Source: Metabacillus halosaccharovorans
GTDB lineage: Bacteria > Bacillota > Bacilli > Bacillales > Bacillaceae
Length of the DNA stretch: 64,000 bases
NCBI RefSeq assembly: GCF_002019635.1
Contig: NZ_KV917371.1
Location: forward strand, 2,214,001 to 2,278,000
Direction of reading: 5' to 3'
Each line of letters opens with the position of its first letter. Position 1 is the first letter of the stretch. The notes under the pieces were generated by a model. It was not told where the DNA came from and did not search any database. It worked only from the letters and a program-made list of their open reading frames with translations. This document shows positions 34,754-43,309 of this stretch, in pieces. Made by a program: the position numbers and the translations under genes.

Positions 34754-35392
34754 TGGTAAAAGATATAGTAAAACTGAAAAAAAGTGTAGAACAGTTCCTA
34801 TTAGTACAAATAGATGCCATACTGCGTGATGGTATTTAAACCCCCGCCACATATAAAATATAGCTCCAACTGTATAAAATACTCCTCCGATTACAAGAAG
34901 AATAACACCATTTAGAGGTACGTTTGAGACAATGTGATTCCAAGCAAAAACAATTAACCATCCCATTATGACGTACATAATGGTAGAAAAGAAAAGAAAT
35001 TTCTTTACAAAAAATGATTTAAATATTGTCCCGCCAATTGCAAGTCCCCAAACAATTCCAAACAATGTCCAACCGATCCACCCTTTCACTGCAATGAAAA
35101 GGAATGGAGTGTATGTGCCTGCAATAAAAAAGTAAATTGCCGAGTGATCTAATATTTCAAAGAAATCTTTTGCTTTACCAGCCGGGAAGCTGTGCACAAG
35201 TGTAGATGCTGTATACAATAGAACCATTGTGGCTCCGAATAAAGTAAAGCTGACGATATGCCAAGGTGTGCCATGGAGAGATGAAAAAACAACTAAGACG
35301 ACCAGGCCGGCAATGCTCAGTAAGCCGCCAATACCATGTGTTATTGAATTTGCAATTTCTTCCCCTTTTGAAAAGGTATGTGTGTTTGCCAT
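34751..35392 (-). CDS. yplQ: Hemolysin III family membrane protein (YplQ)
   Basis: The 213-residue protein has seven hydrophobic helices and the PAQR/hemolysin III signatures EIANSITHGIGG near residue 12, DHSAIYFFIAGTYTPF (~83) and the C-terminal HAVWHLFVLIG (~188), with the metal-binding His residues. Family members are receptor-like or membrane-stress proteins; hemolytic activity is not implied. Position matches B. subtilis yplQ. Confidence 0.93.
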   Translation of the reverse strand: MANTHTFSKGEEIANSITHGIGGLLSIAGLVVLVVFSSLHGTPWHIVSFTLFGATMVLLYTASTLVHSFPAGKAKDFFEILDHSAIYFFIAGTYTPFLFIAVKGWIGWTLFGIVWGLAIGGTIFKSFFVKKFLFFSTIMYVIMGWLIVFAWNHIVSNVPLNGVILLVIGGVFYTVGAIFYMWRGFKYHHAVWHLFVLIGTVLHFFSVLLYLLP

Positions 35393-35508
35393 TTCCTTCT
35401 CCTTTCAGCTCGAAAATCTCTATGCTATATCAGGTAATTTATCAATTATACCACTTTATCCTTTAAATTTCATCACACTTAAATATGTTATAATGAAATA
35501 AAGGTATC

Positions 35509-35736
35509 TTAATCTTGTACGATTTGCTGAAGAGACAATAGAATCTCATTGAACAAGGCTTTGTCTTCAAAATCTTGTTCAGTCCAGTTCTCATATATCC
35601 AAAAAAGCATTTCTCTTGGGCTGTTAAAAACTTCCCCACTTGTGTCTGCTTCACGGATCATAAACCGTCCATTGTCTGGATCTGCAACTACTAAACACGG
35701 AATTGCACTTTCTATATTTTTAATTTCATACTCCAT
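35509..35736 (-). CDS. Hypothetical protein
   Basis: The 75-residue acidic protein (MEYEIKNIESAIPCLVVADP...) has a beta-rich start and a helical end (LFNEILLSLQQIVQ). GAGGTGAT precedes the ATG. It is not recognised. It is divergent from ilvA. Confidence 0.7.
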   Translation of the reverse strand: MEYEIKNIESAIPCLVVADPDNGRFMIREADTSGEVFNSPREMLFWIYENWTEQDFEDKALFNEILLSLQQIVQD

Positions 35737-35888
35737 TATTTTATCACCTCTAAAGCTTTTATCGTGTAAAGATTAATTTACAGAACTAGTAGTTCTTAAA
35801 ATAATGTTAAAATTTATAATATTTCCTTTAAATTTTGAATATTCATGATATAATTTCAAATTAACAAGCAGTTGAAAGGACCGTGAAA

Positions 35889-37157
35889 ATGAAACAAGCT
35901 ATCAATGATTTGCAAAACGTATATGTAGAAGATATTTTAAAAGCACATCATCTTCTTAAAGATGTTGTGACACATACACCATTACAAAAAAATGAACAAC
36001 TTTCTGAAAAATACCAATGTAACGTATACTTAAAGCGTGAAGATTTTCAAGTGGTTCGATCTTTTAAAATTCGTGGTGCTTTTAATAAGATTAAACAATT
36101 AAATCCTGAAGCCATTGTAAATGGCATTGTTTGTGCCAGTGCTGGTAATCATGCTCAAGGTGTGGCCTATTCGTGTAGACAATTAAAGATTCATGGGAAA
36201 ATTTATATGCCTTCCACAACTCCTAGACAAAAGGTGTCACAGGTTGAATTATTTGGAAAAGAGTTTGTTGAGATTATTTTAACCGGAGATACGTTTGATG
36301 ATGCATATCAAAAAGCTATTGAATGCAGTGAAGCAGAAAAACGTACATTTATTCATCCATTTGATGATACAGATGTTATAGCTGGTCAAGGGACTGTTGC
36401 GGTTGAAATATTAAACGATGCCGACTTTGAAATTGATTATGTGGTAGCAAGTGTTGGTGGTGGCGGCCTTATTTCCGGAATAGGCACATATTTTCATGCA
36501 ATATCTCCATCGACGAAAATTATTGGAGTAGAACCTGAAGGAGCACCGGCTCTATATCAATCTAGAGTTGAGAACAAAGTAGTTTCTCTCGATAAAATAG
36601 ATAAATTTGTTGATGGTGCAGCTGTAAAGAAAGTTGGAAACAAAACATTTTTAATTTGTAATGATGTAGTGGAAGAAGTGCTATTGGTACCTGAAGGTAA
36701 AGTTTGTACAACCATTTTAGAATTATATAATGAGAATGCCATTGTTGCAGAACCTGCAGGTGCTTTATCTATATCTGCGCTTGATTTTTTACGAGACCAA
36801 ATTAAAGGAAAAAATGTTGTTTGTGTAGTTAGTGGTGGAAATAATGACATTGGAAGAATGCAAGAGATCAAAGAACGATCAATGATGTATGAAGGATTAC
36901 AGCATTATTTTATTGTTAATTTCCCACAACGTGCTGGTGCCCTTAGAGAATTTCTAGATGAAGTTTTAGGGCAAAACGATGATATCAATCGTTTTGAATA
37001 TACAAAGAAAAACAATAAAGATAAAGGACCTGCATTAGTTGGAATTGAACTAAAACAAAAAGAAGATTATGAACCGCTTCTTCAAAGAATGAAGAAAAAG
37101 GGTTTTTATTATAAAGAAGTTAATAAAGACAGCAATCTTTTCCATTTGCTCATATAA
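35889..37157 (+). CDS. ilvA: Threonine dehydratase (biosynthetic)
   Basis: IlvA deaminates threonine to 2-oxobutanoate, the first step of isoleucine synthesis, using PLP. The PLP Lys lies in VRSFKIRGAFNKI (~residue 60), the phosphate loop in SVGGGGLISGIG (~190). A single ACT-like regulatory domain occupies the last ~90 residues. Start: ATG 35889 after GAAAGGA, giving the same 422 residues as B. subtilis. I see no T-box upstream. Confidence 0.96.
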   Translation: MKQAINDLQNVYVEDILKAHHLLKDVVTHTPLQKNEQLSEKYQCNVYLKREDFQVVRSFKIRGAFNKIKQLNPEAIVNGIVCASAGNHAQGVAYSCRQLKIHGKIYMPSTTPRQKVSQVELFGKEFVEIILTGDTFDDAYQKAIECSEAEKRTFIHPFDDTDVIAGQGTVAVEILNDADFEIDYVVASVGGGGLISGIGTYFHAISPSTKIIGVEPEGAPALYQSRVENKVVSLDKIDKFVDGAAVKKVGNKTFLICNDVVEEVLLVPEGKVCTTILELYNENAIVAEPAGALSISALDFLRDQIKGKNVVCVVSGGNNDIGRMQEIKERSMMYEGLQHYFIVNFPQRAGALREFLDEVLGQNDDINRFEYTKKNNKDKGPALVGIELKQKEDYEPLLQRMKKKGFYYKEVNKDSNLFHLLI

Positions 37158-37259
37158 CTTTTAACATTTAAAAAAACTTGCTATTAGACAAATTTAGACA
37201 GACTTCCAATTTGAATTAGGTTATAATATAGGAAACGGGTAAAAAAGAGGATTGATAAC

Positions 37260-37511
37260 TTGTTATTCAAAAGCCTAGAGTTCAAGTTAATGAGTGGACA
37301 GAAGGTAAAGATTACTGATATTCCAGTATTGGAGGAAGATAACAAATACCGTTTCATGCTTCAAATCCGTTTACAAAAACTTATAACATTAATTCATGCA
37401 CAGAGAAATCCAAAGACTGTTTATTCTTTTAAAGATTACTTGAAAAAACTGCTAAAATGGCCTGATTATGAGGCGATATTTGGCACAAATGTTTTAAAAA
37501 ACAATGCTTAG
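37260..37511 (+). CDS. ypmP: DUF2535 family protein YpmP
   Basis: The 83-residue protein begins MLFKSLEFKLMSGQKVKITD and has a KWPDYEAIF ending, the pattern of YpmP. It starts at TTG 37260 after AGAGGA. Function unknown; it follows ilvA as in B. subtilis. Confidence 0.85.
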   Translation: MLFKSLEFKLMSGQKVKITDIPVLEEDNKYRFMLQIRLQKLITLIHAQRNPKTVYSFKDYLKKLLKWPDYEAIFGTNVLKNNA

Positions 37512-37551
37512 AAGGAAGGGAGCCAATTATTGCTTGGCTCCCTTCCTTATT
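37512..37551 (+). terminator. Rho-independent terminator
   Basis: AAGGAAGGGAGCCAA pairs with TTGGCTCCCTTCCTT. Confidence 0.9.
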
Positions 37552-37623
37552 ACACTCTAATAACCATTGATTGTCCAACAATTGATTGTATAATGGAGAT
37601 AGTATTTTTAGGGATGTGATGGT

Positions 37624-38466
37624 TTGACCAAAGTTAAGATTGTAACTGACTCTACTATTGATTTGGATAAGGAATTACTAGATGAATATGAAATCATAGT
37701 TGTACCATTATCAATAACAATAGACTCTACAAATTATCTTGATGGAGTTGATGTGACTCCAGAAGTGTTTATTGAAATGATGAGCCAATCTAAAGAGCTG
37801 CCCAAAAGCTCTCAGCCTCCTGTAGGGGAATTTTTGAAAGTCTATGATGAACTTGGTAAGGATGGAAGTACAATCATTTCTATTCATATGTCAAAGGGTT
37901 TAAGTGGAACTGTACAATCAGCTGAAACGGCCGCCCAAATGTCTTCTGCAGATGTAACTGTAATGGATTCCATGTTTATTTCAAAAGCACTAGGTTTTCA
38001 AGTGATTGAATCTGCAAAAATGGCTAAAAATGGCTCCTCAAAAGAGGAAATTCTTAAAAGAATAGATGAAATACGTCAAAATACATTGCTTTATATTAGT
38101 GTTGATACACTTGATAACCTTGTGAAAGGTGGTCGAATTGGCAGAGGTAAAGCACTTATTGGCTCTCTGCTTAACATTAAACCTATAGCCAAGTTACAAG
38201 AGGGGGTTTACACCCCTGTAGGAAAAGTAAGAAGTCATTCACAAGCAGTTAAATTTTTAGCAAAGCAATTTGCTGAGGATATTAAAGGTAAAACAGTTAA
38301 AGCAGTGGGTATTGCTCATGCAGATGCATTTGATTTTGCGAATAACTTAAAAAAAGCTGTAATTGATATTTATCCAAACATTACCGTAGATATATCTTTT
38401 ACAACTCCAATTATCTCTACGCATACAGGCAAAGGGGCAATTGGATTTATGTATTATACTGAATAA
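37624..38466 (+). CDS. DegV family (fatty-acid-binding) protein
   Basis: The 280-residue protein has the DegV start VKIVTDSTIDL, the SSQPPVGEF motif (~residue 60), HMSKGLSGT (~90) and a C-terminal HTGKGAIGFMYY. The family binds a fatty acid and serves the FakA kinase for exogenous fatty acid use. No fakA is nearby. It starts at TTG 37624. A long hairpin closes the transcript. Confidence 0.93.
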   Translation: MTKVKIVTDSTIDLDKELLDEYEIIVVPLSITIDSTNYLDGVDVTPEVFIEMMSQSKELPKSSQPPVGEFLKVYDELGKDGSTIISIHMSKGLSGTVQSAETAAQMSSADVTVMDSMFISKALGFQVIESAKMAKNGSSKEEILKRIDEIRQNTLLYISVDTLDNLVKGGRIGRGKALIGSLLNIKPIAKLQEGVYTPVGKVRSHSQAVKFLAKQFAEDIKGKTVKAVGIAHADAFDFANNLKKAVIDIYPNITVDISFTTPIISTHTGKGAIGFMYYTE

Positions 38467-38473
38467 AATAAAA

Positions 38474-38537
38474 TTGCGATTTTATATGATCATTTTGTTA
38501 GTCAAATGATTAATGTAGAGTCGCTTTTTATTTTTTG
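38474..38537 (+). terminator. Probable terminator
   Basis: GCGA/TCGC and an inner ATCATTT/AAATGAT stem precede two T-runs. Confidence 0.6.
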
Positions 38538-38687
38538 TTAAGTTATATATTTATAGACATTTTAATAAATGGATAGGCACATGATTGAGTTAATATCAAT
38601 AAAATAACCACAAGAAAGAAGAGAAGGTTATCAAACCTTTTGTAGATAGTATTACATAAAAACAGAATATCGAAGGTGGTGTGTACA

Positions 38688-39644
38688 ATCGCTAATAAAG
38701 TGTTGTTTATCGGAGATTTTGGAATTGATGATATTGTAGCCTTATTATATGCCTTTTATAGTAAAGATATAGAAATTGTTGGTGTTGTTGTAGATTATGG
38801 GAATATATCAAAAGACAATGCAACAAGAACGGCCACATATTTAAGTGAATTAACGGGTTTAACAAATATCCCAATAATCGGTGGTGCTGTTAGACCACTA
38901 ACAGGTGAAGATCCGACTTATTTTCCCGAAATTCATGGAGAATATGGTTTAGGCCCCATCACTCCTGATTTATCTGAACCAATTCCTGAATTTGAAAATT
39001 TTCATGAAATAGTTACTGTTATTGAATCTTATCCGAATGAAGTCATGATTGTGAATGTTGGGAGGCTAACATCTCTAGCAACTGCAGTCGTCCTCTATCC
39101 AAATCTTCTTTCACAAGTTAAAGAGCTTTTTATTATGGGAGGAGCATTTCTATATCCTGGTAATGCAACACCTATTGCGGAAGCAAACTTTTATAGTGAT
39201 CATTATGCTGCAAATTTAGTTTTAAGTAAGGCACAAAAAGCTAAGATCTTCCCATTAAATGTAACTAGCTATGCAATTATTCCAGACAATTATTTAAAGG
39301 AATTAGATAATCACTTTACAAGTAAAGATGATCGGGCAGGTATGTTGTTAAAGCCTATAATCGATTACTATACGAAATGGTATAAACAAAGAGATCCTTC
39401 CATTTCCGGAGGACCTATGCATGATTTGTTAACTATATGGGCTGTAGTAAATAGCCATTACTTTGAGTTCATAGAAAGACCAGTCAAAGTCAGCACAGAA
39501 AGTGATGATGCACGAGGTCAGAGTATTGGTGACTTTAGATCTTTTAAGGAGCTTGCTGATTACCCGACACATTTCATTGCAACTAAATTTAATCGAGCAT
39601 ATTTTCTAGAGGATATATATTATACATTTAAAAATGAAAAATAA
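38688..39644 (+). CDS. Nucleoside hydrolase (IunH family)
   Basis: The enzyme hydrolyses a nucleoside to base and ribose. The Asp cluster in FIGDFGIDDIVALLY (start) fits the DxDxxxDD calcium site with one position changed, and HDLLTIWAVV (~residue 255) contains the late Asp. The best ribosome-binding site, AAGGTGG (38673-38679), points to ATC 38688 (M/I-ANKVLF), a rare start; in-frame GTG codons 38676 and 38679 overlap the site and GTG 38700 has none. About 318 residues. Substrate preference is unknown. Confidence 0.85.
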   Translation: MANKVLFIGDFGIDDIVALLYAFYSKDIEIVGVVVDYGNISKDNATRTATYLSELTGLTNIPIIGGAVRPLTGEDPTYFPEIHGEYGLGPITPDLSEPIPEFENFHEIVTVIESYPNEVMIVNVGRLTSLATAVVLYPNLLSQVKELFIMGGAFLYPGNATPIAEANFYSDHYAANLVLSKAQKAKIFPLNVTSYAIIPDNYLKELDNHFTSKDDRAGMLLKPIIDYYTKWYKQRDPSISGGPMHDLLTIWAVVNSHYFEFIERPVKVSTESDDARGQSIGDFRSFKELADYPTHFIATKFNRAYFLEDIYYTFKNEK

Positions 39645-39743
39645 AAATATGAGGACATAAAATCTTCACACAAATTACCTTTTACTTTTCAGACAACTTT
39701 GATAAAATTCTTTTTGTTGAAGTAAAAGAAGGGTGAAGATATT

Positions 39744-40328
39744 ATGTTGAAATATAAGAAAGTTTTAGTACTTGGTATTTTCTTATTGGTTCTAACAACT
39801 GCGTGTGGAAACCAATCTCCCATTAAAGATCCTTTAAACTATGAAGTACAATCATTTAGTTACACAAATCAGAATAATGACCCTCTATCTTTGGATGACC
39901 TAAAAGGGACAGTCTGGGTAGCAAACTTTATTTTTACGAATTGTGAGACAGTATGTCCTCCGATGACGGCACATATGAGTGAATTGCAGCAGAAGATGAA
40001 AAGTGAAGGTGTAAACGCCAGAATTATTTCGTTTAGTGTAGATCCTGAAAATGATACTCCTGAAAAAATTAAAGATTTTACGGCACCTTATTCCATATCA
40101 TTTGAAAATTGGGATTTCTTAACGGGTTATTCACAAACGGAAATTGAAGAGTTTGCAAGAGAAAGTTTTAAAACAATTGTTCAAAAACCAAAAAATAGTG
40201 ATCAAGTCCTTCATGGAACTTCCTTTTATGTAGTTGACCAAAATGGTGTGGTCATGAAGGACTATAATGGTGTGGAAAACCCGCCATATGATCAAATGAT
40301 CAAAGATATTAAGGCGCTAACTAAGTAA
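39744..40328 (+). CDS. ypmQ: Sco1/SenC-type lipoprotein YpmQ
   Basis: The 194-residue protein has a lipoprotein signal (VLTTACGN) and a thioredoxin-like Sco domain with the copper motif NCETVCPPM (CxxxC, ~residue 74) and a later His in QVLHGTSFYVV (~154). Sco proteins deliver copper to the CuA site of cytochrome c oxidase on the outer membrane face. GAAGGGTG precedes the ATG. The next genes are ypmR-ypmS. Confidence 0.94.
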   Translation: MLKYKKVLVLGIFLLVLTTACGNQSPIKDPLNYEVQSFSYTNQNNDPLSLDDLKGTVWVANFIFTNCETVCPPMTAHMSELQQKMKSEGVNARIISFSVDPENDTPEKIKDFTAPYSISFENWDFLTGYSQTEIEEFARESFKTIVQKPKNSDQVLHGTSFYVVDQNGVVMKDYNGVENPPYDQMIKDIKALTK

Positions 40329-40487
40329 TTGAATAGTAGTGACGGTCAGATCTCATAAAAACACCCATTATAGCACGTTATTTAATAATGTAAGCTGTAT
40401 ATTGTGTTTGTGATTTCTGCCTTTTTTATTTAGAAGATCTTTTGATGTTAATGATTAAGTAAAGAGTATCATTCTATATGAATGTTC

Positions 40488-40534
40488 AGTCTAAAAACCA
40501 ATATATTATCCATGATATAATAGGTTTTTAGACT
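40488..40534 (+). promoter_or_regulatory. 12-bp inverted repeat in the ypmR leader
   Basis: AGTCTAAAAACC (40488-40499) and GGTTTTTAGACT (40523-40534) are perfectly complementary around a 23-base AT-rich loop that itself has weak pairing. It ends 18 bases before the ypmR ATG and lacks a T-run, so it is an operator or mRNA leader hairpin rather than a terminator. Confidence 0.5.
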
Positions 40535-40552
40535 AGATGACAGGGTGATTTC

Positions 40553-41359
40553 ATGATAAGAAAGGTAATTACCATTGGTATAGTAAGCTTGATTCTAACA
40601 GGGTGTATGTCTGAATCAATGTCAACACTTGAAACCAAACCAGTTTCTCTTACACAAAAAGAGGAACCATCGGAAGAGTTTATTCCTAAAACAGTAAAGC
40701 TTGTTGCCCTTGGGGATTCCTTAACAAAGGGTGTAGGGGATGAGTCTGATCAAGGTGGTTATGTAGGAAGGGTAACAGATATGTTAGAGGAAGAAAAAGA
40801 AATCAAAGAGGTACATGTTGATAACTTTGGGATAAGAGGGCATAAAACGACAAATCTTCAAAAAAGATTAAAAGAAGAGAATGTTGTTCAAGCTTTGAAG
40901 CAAGCTGATGTTATTGTTATAACGATTGGTGGAAATGATATTATGAATGTAGTTCGTCAAAATATTTTTTCTTTAGACTTTGAGCCTTTTCGGAAAGAAC
41001 AACTAAACTTTGAAAGAAGATTAGAGGATATCTTCGCAACAATTCGTGCTCACAACTCAAATGTTCCAATCATATTTGTAGGACTTTATAATCCTTTTAA
41101 ATACATGTTGCCAAATTTACCTGAAATTGATCAAATTATTGAAGAATGGAATAGCGTATCCAAACAGATGATTAAAAGTGATGAAAATAGTGTGTTTGTA
41201 CCTGTAGATGATATTTTCTCATCGCAAAGCGATCAAAAATTGCTTTATAAAGATGAGTTTCATCCGAATGAGAGTGGGTATACTTTAATGGCAGACCGTA
41301 TTTATCAAGCAATGACAAATGAGGATATTACAGCGAAGTTTGTTGGTAGAAATGAGTGA
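40553..41359 (+). CDS. ypmR: SGNH/GDSL-type lipoprotein hydrolase YpmR
   Basis: The 268-residue protein has a lipobox LILTGCMS and SGNH blocks: ALGDSLTKGVGD (~residue 53), the Gly in NFGIRGHK, GGNDIM (~125) and DEFHPNESGY (~238). It is likely an esterase on the outer membrane face. CAGGGTG precedes the ATG. The following ypmS overlaps its stop. Confidence 0.92.
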   Translation: MIRKVITIGIVSLILTGCMSESMSTLETKPVSLTQKEEPSEEFIPKTVKLVALGDSLTKGVGDESDQGGYVGRVTDMLEEEKEIKEVHVDNFGIRGHKTTNLQKRLKEENVVQALKQADVIVITIGGNDIMNVVRQNIFSLDFEPFRKEQLNFERRLEDIFATIRAHNSNVPIIFVGLYNPFKYMLPNLPEIDQIIEEWNSVSKQMIKSDENSVFVPVDDIFSSQSDQKLLYKDEFHPNESGYTLMADRIYQAMTNEDITAKFVGRNE

Positions 41360-41945
41360 TTCGATGGAAAAATGGAAAATGTTGTTTCTTGTACTTGCTG
41401 GGATAAATTTAATTTTTTTAATAGTCGTTTTCTCTTTATTATTAATGCCTGTTGATCAACCCAGAGAAAAGGAAAAAACTCAGCAAATTGATGGACAAGA
41501 AATTGTTCCGTTCTTAATTGGTACTGATAAAAGCACGTTAACGAAATTAGTAAATCATTATCTTGAACAGGAAACAGATCAAGAAAACTTAGAGTATTAT
41601 GTAGAATTAGAGGATAAAGTAAATGTTTATGGTGTTATTAAAGCATTTAATAAAGACGTTGATATGAAATTAGTTCTTGAGCCGATCGTAAAAGCCGATG
41701 GAAACGTACAGTTGCTTGTGAATGAATTATCTATCGGACAATTAAAACTACCGGTGTCATATGTATTAAAGTATATGAGTACCAATTATGATCTACCTGA
41801 ATATGTTGTCATTAATTCAAGTGAAAAGTTAATTGATATCCATTTAGATGAATTAACTTTAAAAAATGGGTTAAGTGCTCGTGCAGAGACATTTAATCTT
41901 GAGAAAGATGATATTACATTCACATTACATGTTCCGTTACCATAA
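41352..41945 (+). CDS. ypmS: DUF2140 family membrane protein YpmS
   Basis: The 197-residue protein has one N-terminal transmembrane helix (MLFLVLAGINLIFLIVVFSL) and an extracytoplasmic domain. The start ATG 41352 overlaps the ypmR stop; ATG 41364 is an alternative. The YpmR-YpmS pair is conserved across Bacilli, suggesting shared function, not known in detail. Confidence 0.9.
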   Translation: MSDSMEKWKMLFLVLAGINLIFLIVVFSLLLMPVDQPREKEKTQQIDGQEIVPFLIGTDKSTLTKLVNHYLEQETDQENLEYYVELEDKVNVYGVIKAFNKDVDMKLVLEPIVKADGNVQLLVNELSIGQLKLPVSYVLKYMSTNYDLPEYVVINSSEKLIDIHLDELTLKNGLSARAETFNLEKDDITFTLHVPLP

Positions 41946-41966
41946 GGTCTAACATATGTTAGACCT
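41945..41966 (+). terminator. Palindrome after ypmS
   Basis: AGGTCTAACATATGTTAGACCT is a perfect palindrome; the following T-tract is weak. Confidence 0.5.
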
Positions 41967-42145
41967 ATGTTTATCTTGAAAATTGGTCCAAATTACCCTG
42001 CCTATAAAGGCTAGAATGATCATAGTGAAACATGTATACTTATAGGATAGATTGTCGAATAAAGGAAATGATAGATTGCTAGAATGAAAGTCTCATCATA
42101 AAATAAGAGGCTCTGTTCCCTTATCTACTGGAGAGGAGGAGCGTA

Positions 42146-43306
42146 ATGTTTTGTACTAACTGTGGAGCAAATATTGCAGTAAAGTCTGCGAATTATTGTT
42201 CAAATTGTGGAAAGAAGCTAGAAGAACAACTACATCCTTCTTCATATAAAAAGAAGAAAATACTTGTTTATATTACCCCGTTTCTAAGTTTACTACTTGT
42301 TACCTCAGGGCTTATTTTGACACATACTTTTGAGTCAAAAGTAAATGCTACAGTTCTTAAATTTCAAGAAAAAGCTGAAAAGGCTGCTTTAGCAGGAGAA
42401 TATGAGAAAGCACTATCCTTTCTCGAATCCGGCCTTTCATTTCGTAATACCTATGATGTAATGATAAAAGAAAAAGAAATAGTGGAATCCATTATTGACT
42501 TAAATCAAGATCTAAGTGATGTTGAACAAAAAATAATGAATGAACACTTTGAAGATGCTCAAAAAGATCTTAACTTGATTAAAAGACAAGTTAGTACAAC
42601 TAGTTCACCTTTATTTGTGAAACTGTCTTATGAAATTGATCAAGTTGAAACGAGTGTCAAGGTCGGAACGATGAAAGAAGAAATAAATAAGCTTTCTACA
42701 ATAGATGAATTAGCTGATAAGCTGTCAACACTCTATTCAATGGAGGTTCAAGAAGCTTCTGAAATAAAACAACAAATTTATATGAAAATGGTAAGTATAA
42801 GTGCTTCTGAAGCTGAAAAGAATCTGGAACAAAAGCACTTTAATAAAGCTATAAATTCTGTCGAAGACGCACTACAATATGTTGTTAACAATGAAAAATT
42901 ATTATCATTAAAAGATCGTATTATTGAAGAGAAGACCGCATTTGAGGCAGCAGAGCAAGAGAGAATTAATAAGGCTATACAAGTTGCCAAAAAAGAGGAA
43001 CAGATGAACTCTACACAAGCTGTAGAACTAGTCGATGTAAAGGCTAACGTAGATAAATATGGGGATGCCTATATTAAAGGCTCTGTTAAAAACAAAGGTA
43101 CTGAAAGTGTTCACTCAATAGTAATTGAGTTTCGGGTTTTAAATGACAAAGGTTCAGTACTTGAAGAAGGTAAGACAAATATTTTTCCTAACAAGTTGCA
43201 GCCTGGTCAAGCAGGAAATTTTGAGCATGTATCATATTCAACAAAAGAAAAGGTAAAGGTTGAGGTCACAAATATATCATGGCTTTTAGAAGAGAAGAAA
43301 GGATAA
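42146..43306 (+). CDS. Zinc-ribbon, transmembrane and FxLYD-type protein
   Basis: The 386-residue protein starts with a zinc ribbon (CTNCGANI and CSNCGKKLE, residues 3-24), then a transmembrane helix (~41-60), about 200 residues of helical repeats resembling a TPR/coiled region (FQEKAEKAALAGEYEKAL), and a C-terminal FxLYD-like beta domain (~300-375: AYIKGSVKNKGTESV). The ribbon faces the cytosol and the FxLYD part the outside. The gene ends three bases before the protease gene, so the two are an operon and may be partners. Confidence 0.85.
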   Translation: MFCTNCGANIAVKSANYCSNCGKKLEEQLHPSSYKKKKILVYITPFLSLLLVTSGLILTHTFESKVNATVLKFQEKAEKAALAGEYEKALSFLESGLSFRNTYDVMIKEKEIVESIIDLNQDLSDVEQKIMNEHFEDAQKDLNLIKRQVSTTSSPLFVKLSYEIDQVETSVKVGTMKEEINKLSTIDELADKLSTLYSMEVQEASEIKQQIYMKMVSISASEAEKNLEQKHFNKAINSVEDALQYVVNNEKLLSLKDRIIEEKTAFEAAEQERINKAIQVAKKEEQMNSTQAVELVDVKANVDKYGDAYIKGSVKNKGTESVHSIVIEFRVLNDKGSVLEEGKTNIFPNKLQPGQAGNFEHVSYSTKEKVKVEVTNISWLLEEKKG

Positions 43307-43309
43307 TTT

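Noticed and set aside
35737-35888. T-box or CodY site upstream of ilvA
   Set aside because: No T-box motif. A short AGAACT-AGT-AGTTCT palindrome is present, and an AATTTTGAATATT stretch only partly fits a CodY box.
36557-36871. Open frame antisense to ilvA
   Set aside because: Shadow of a conserved enzyme gene, no ribosome-binding site.
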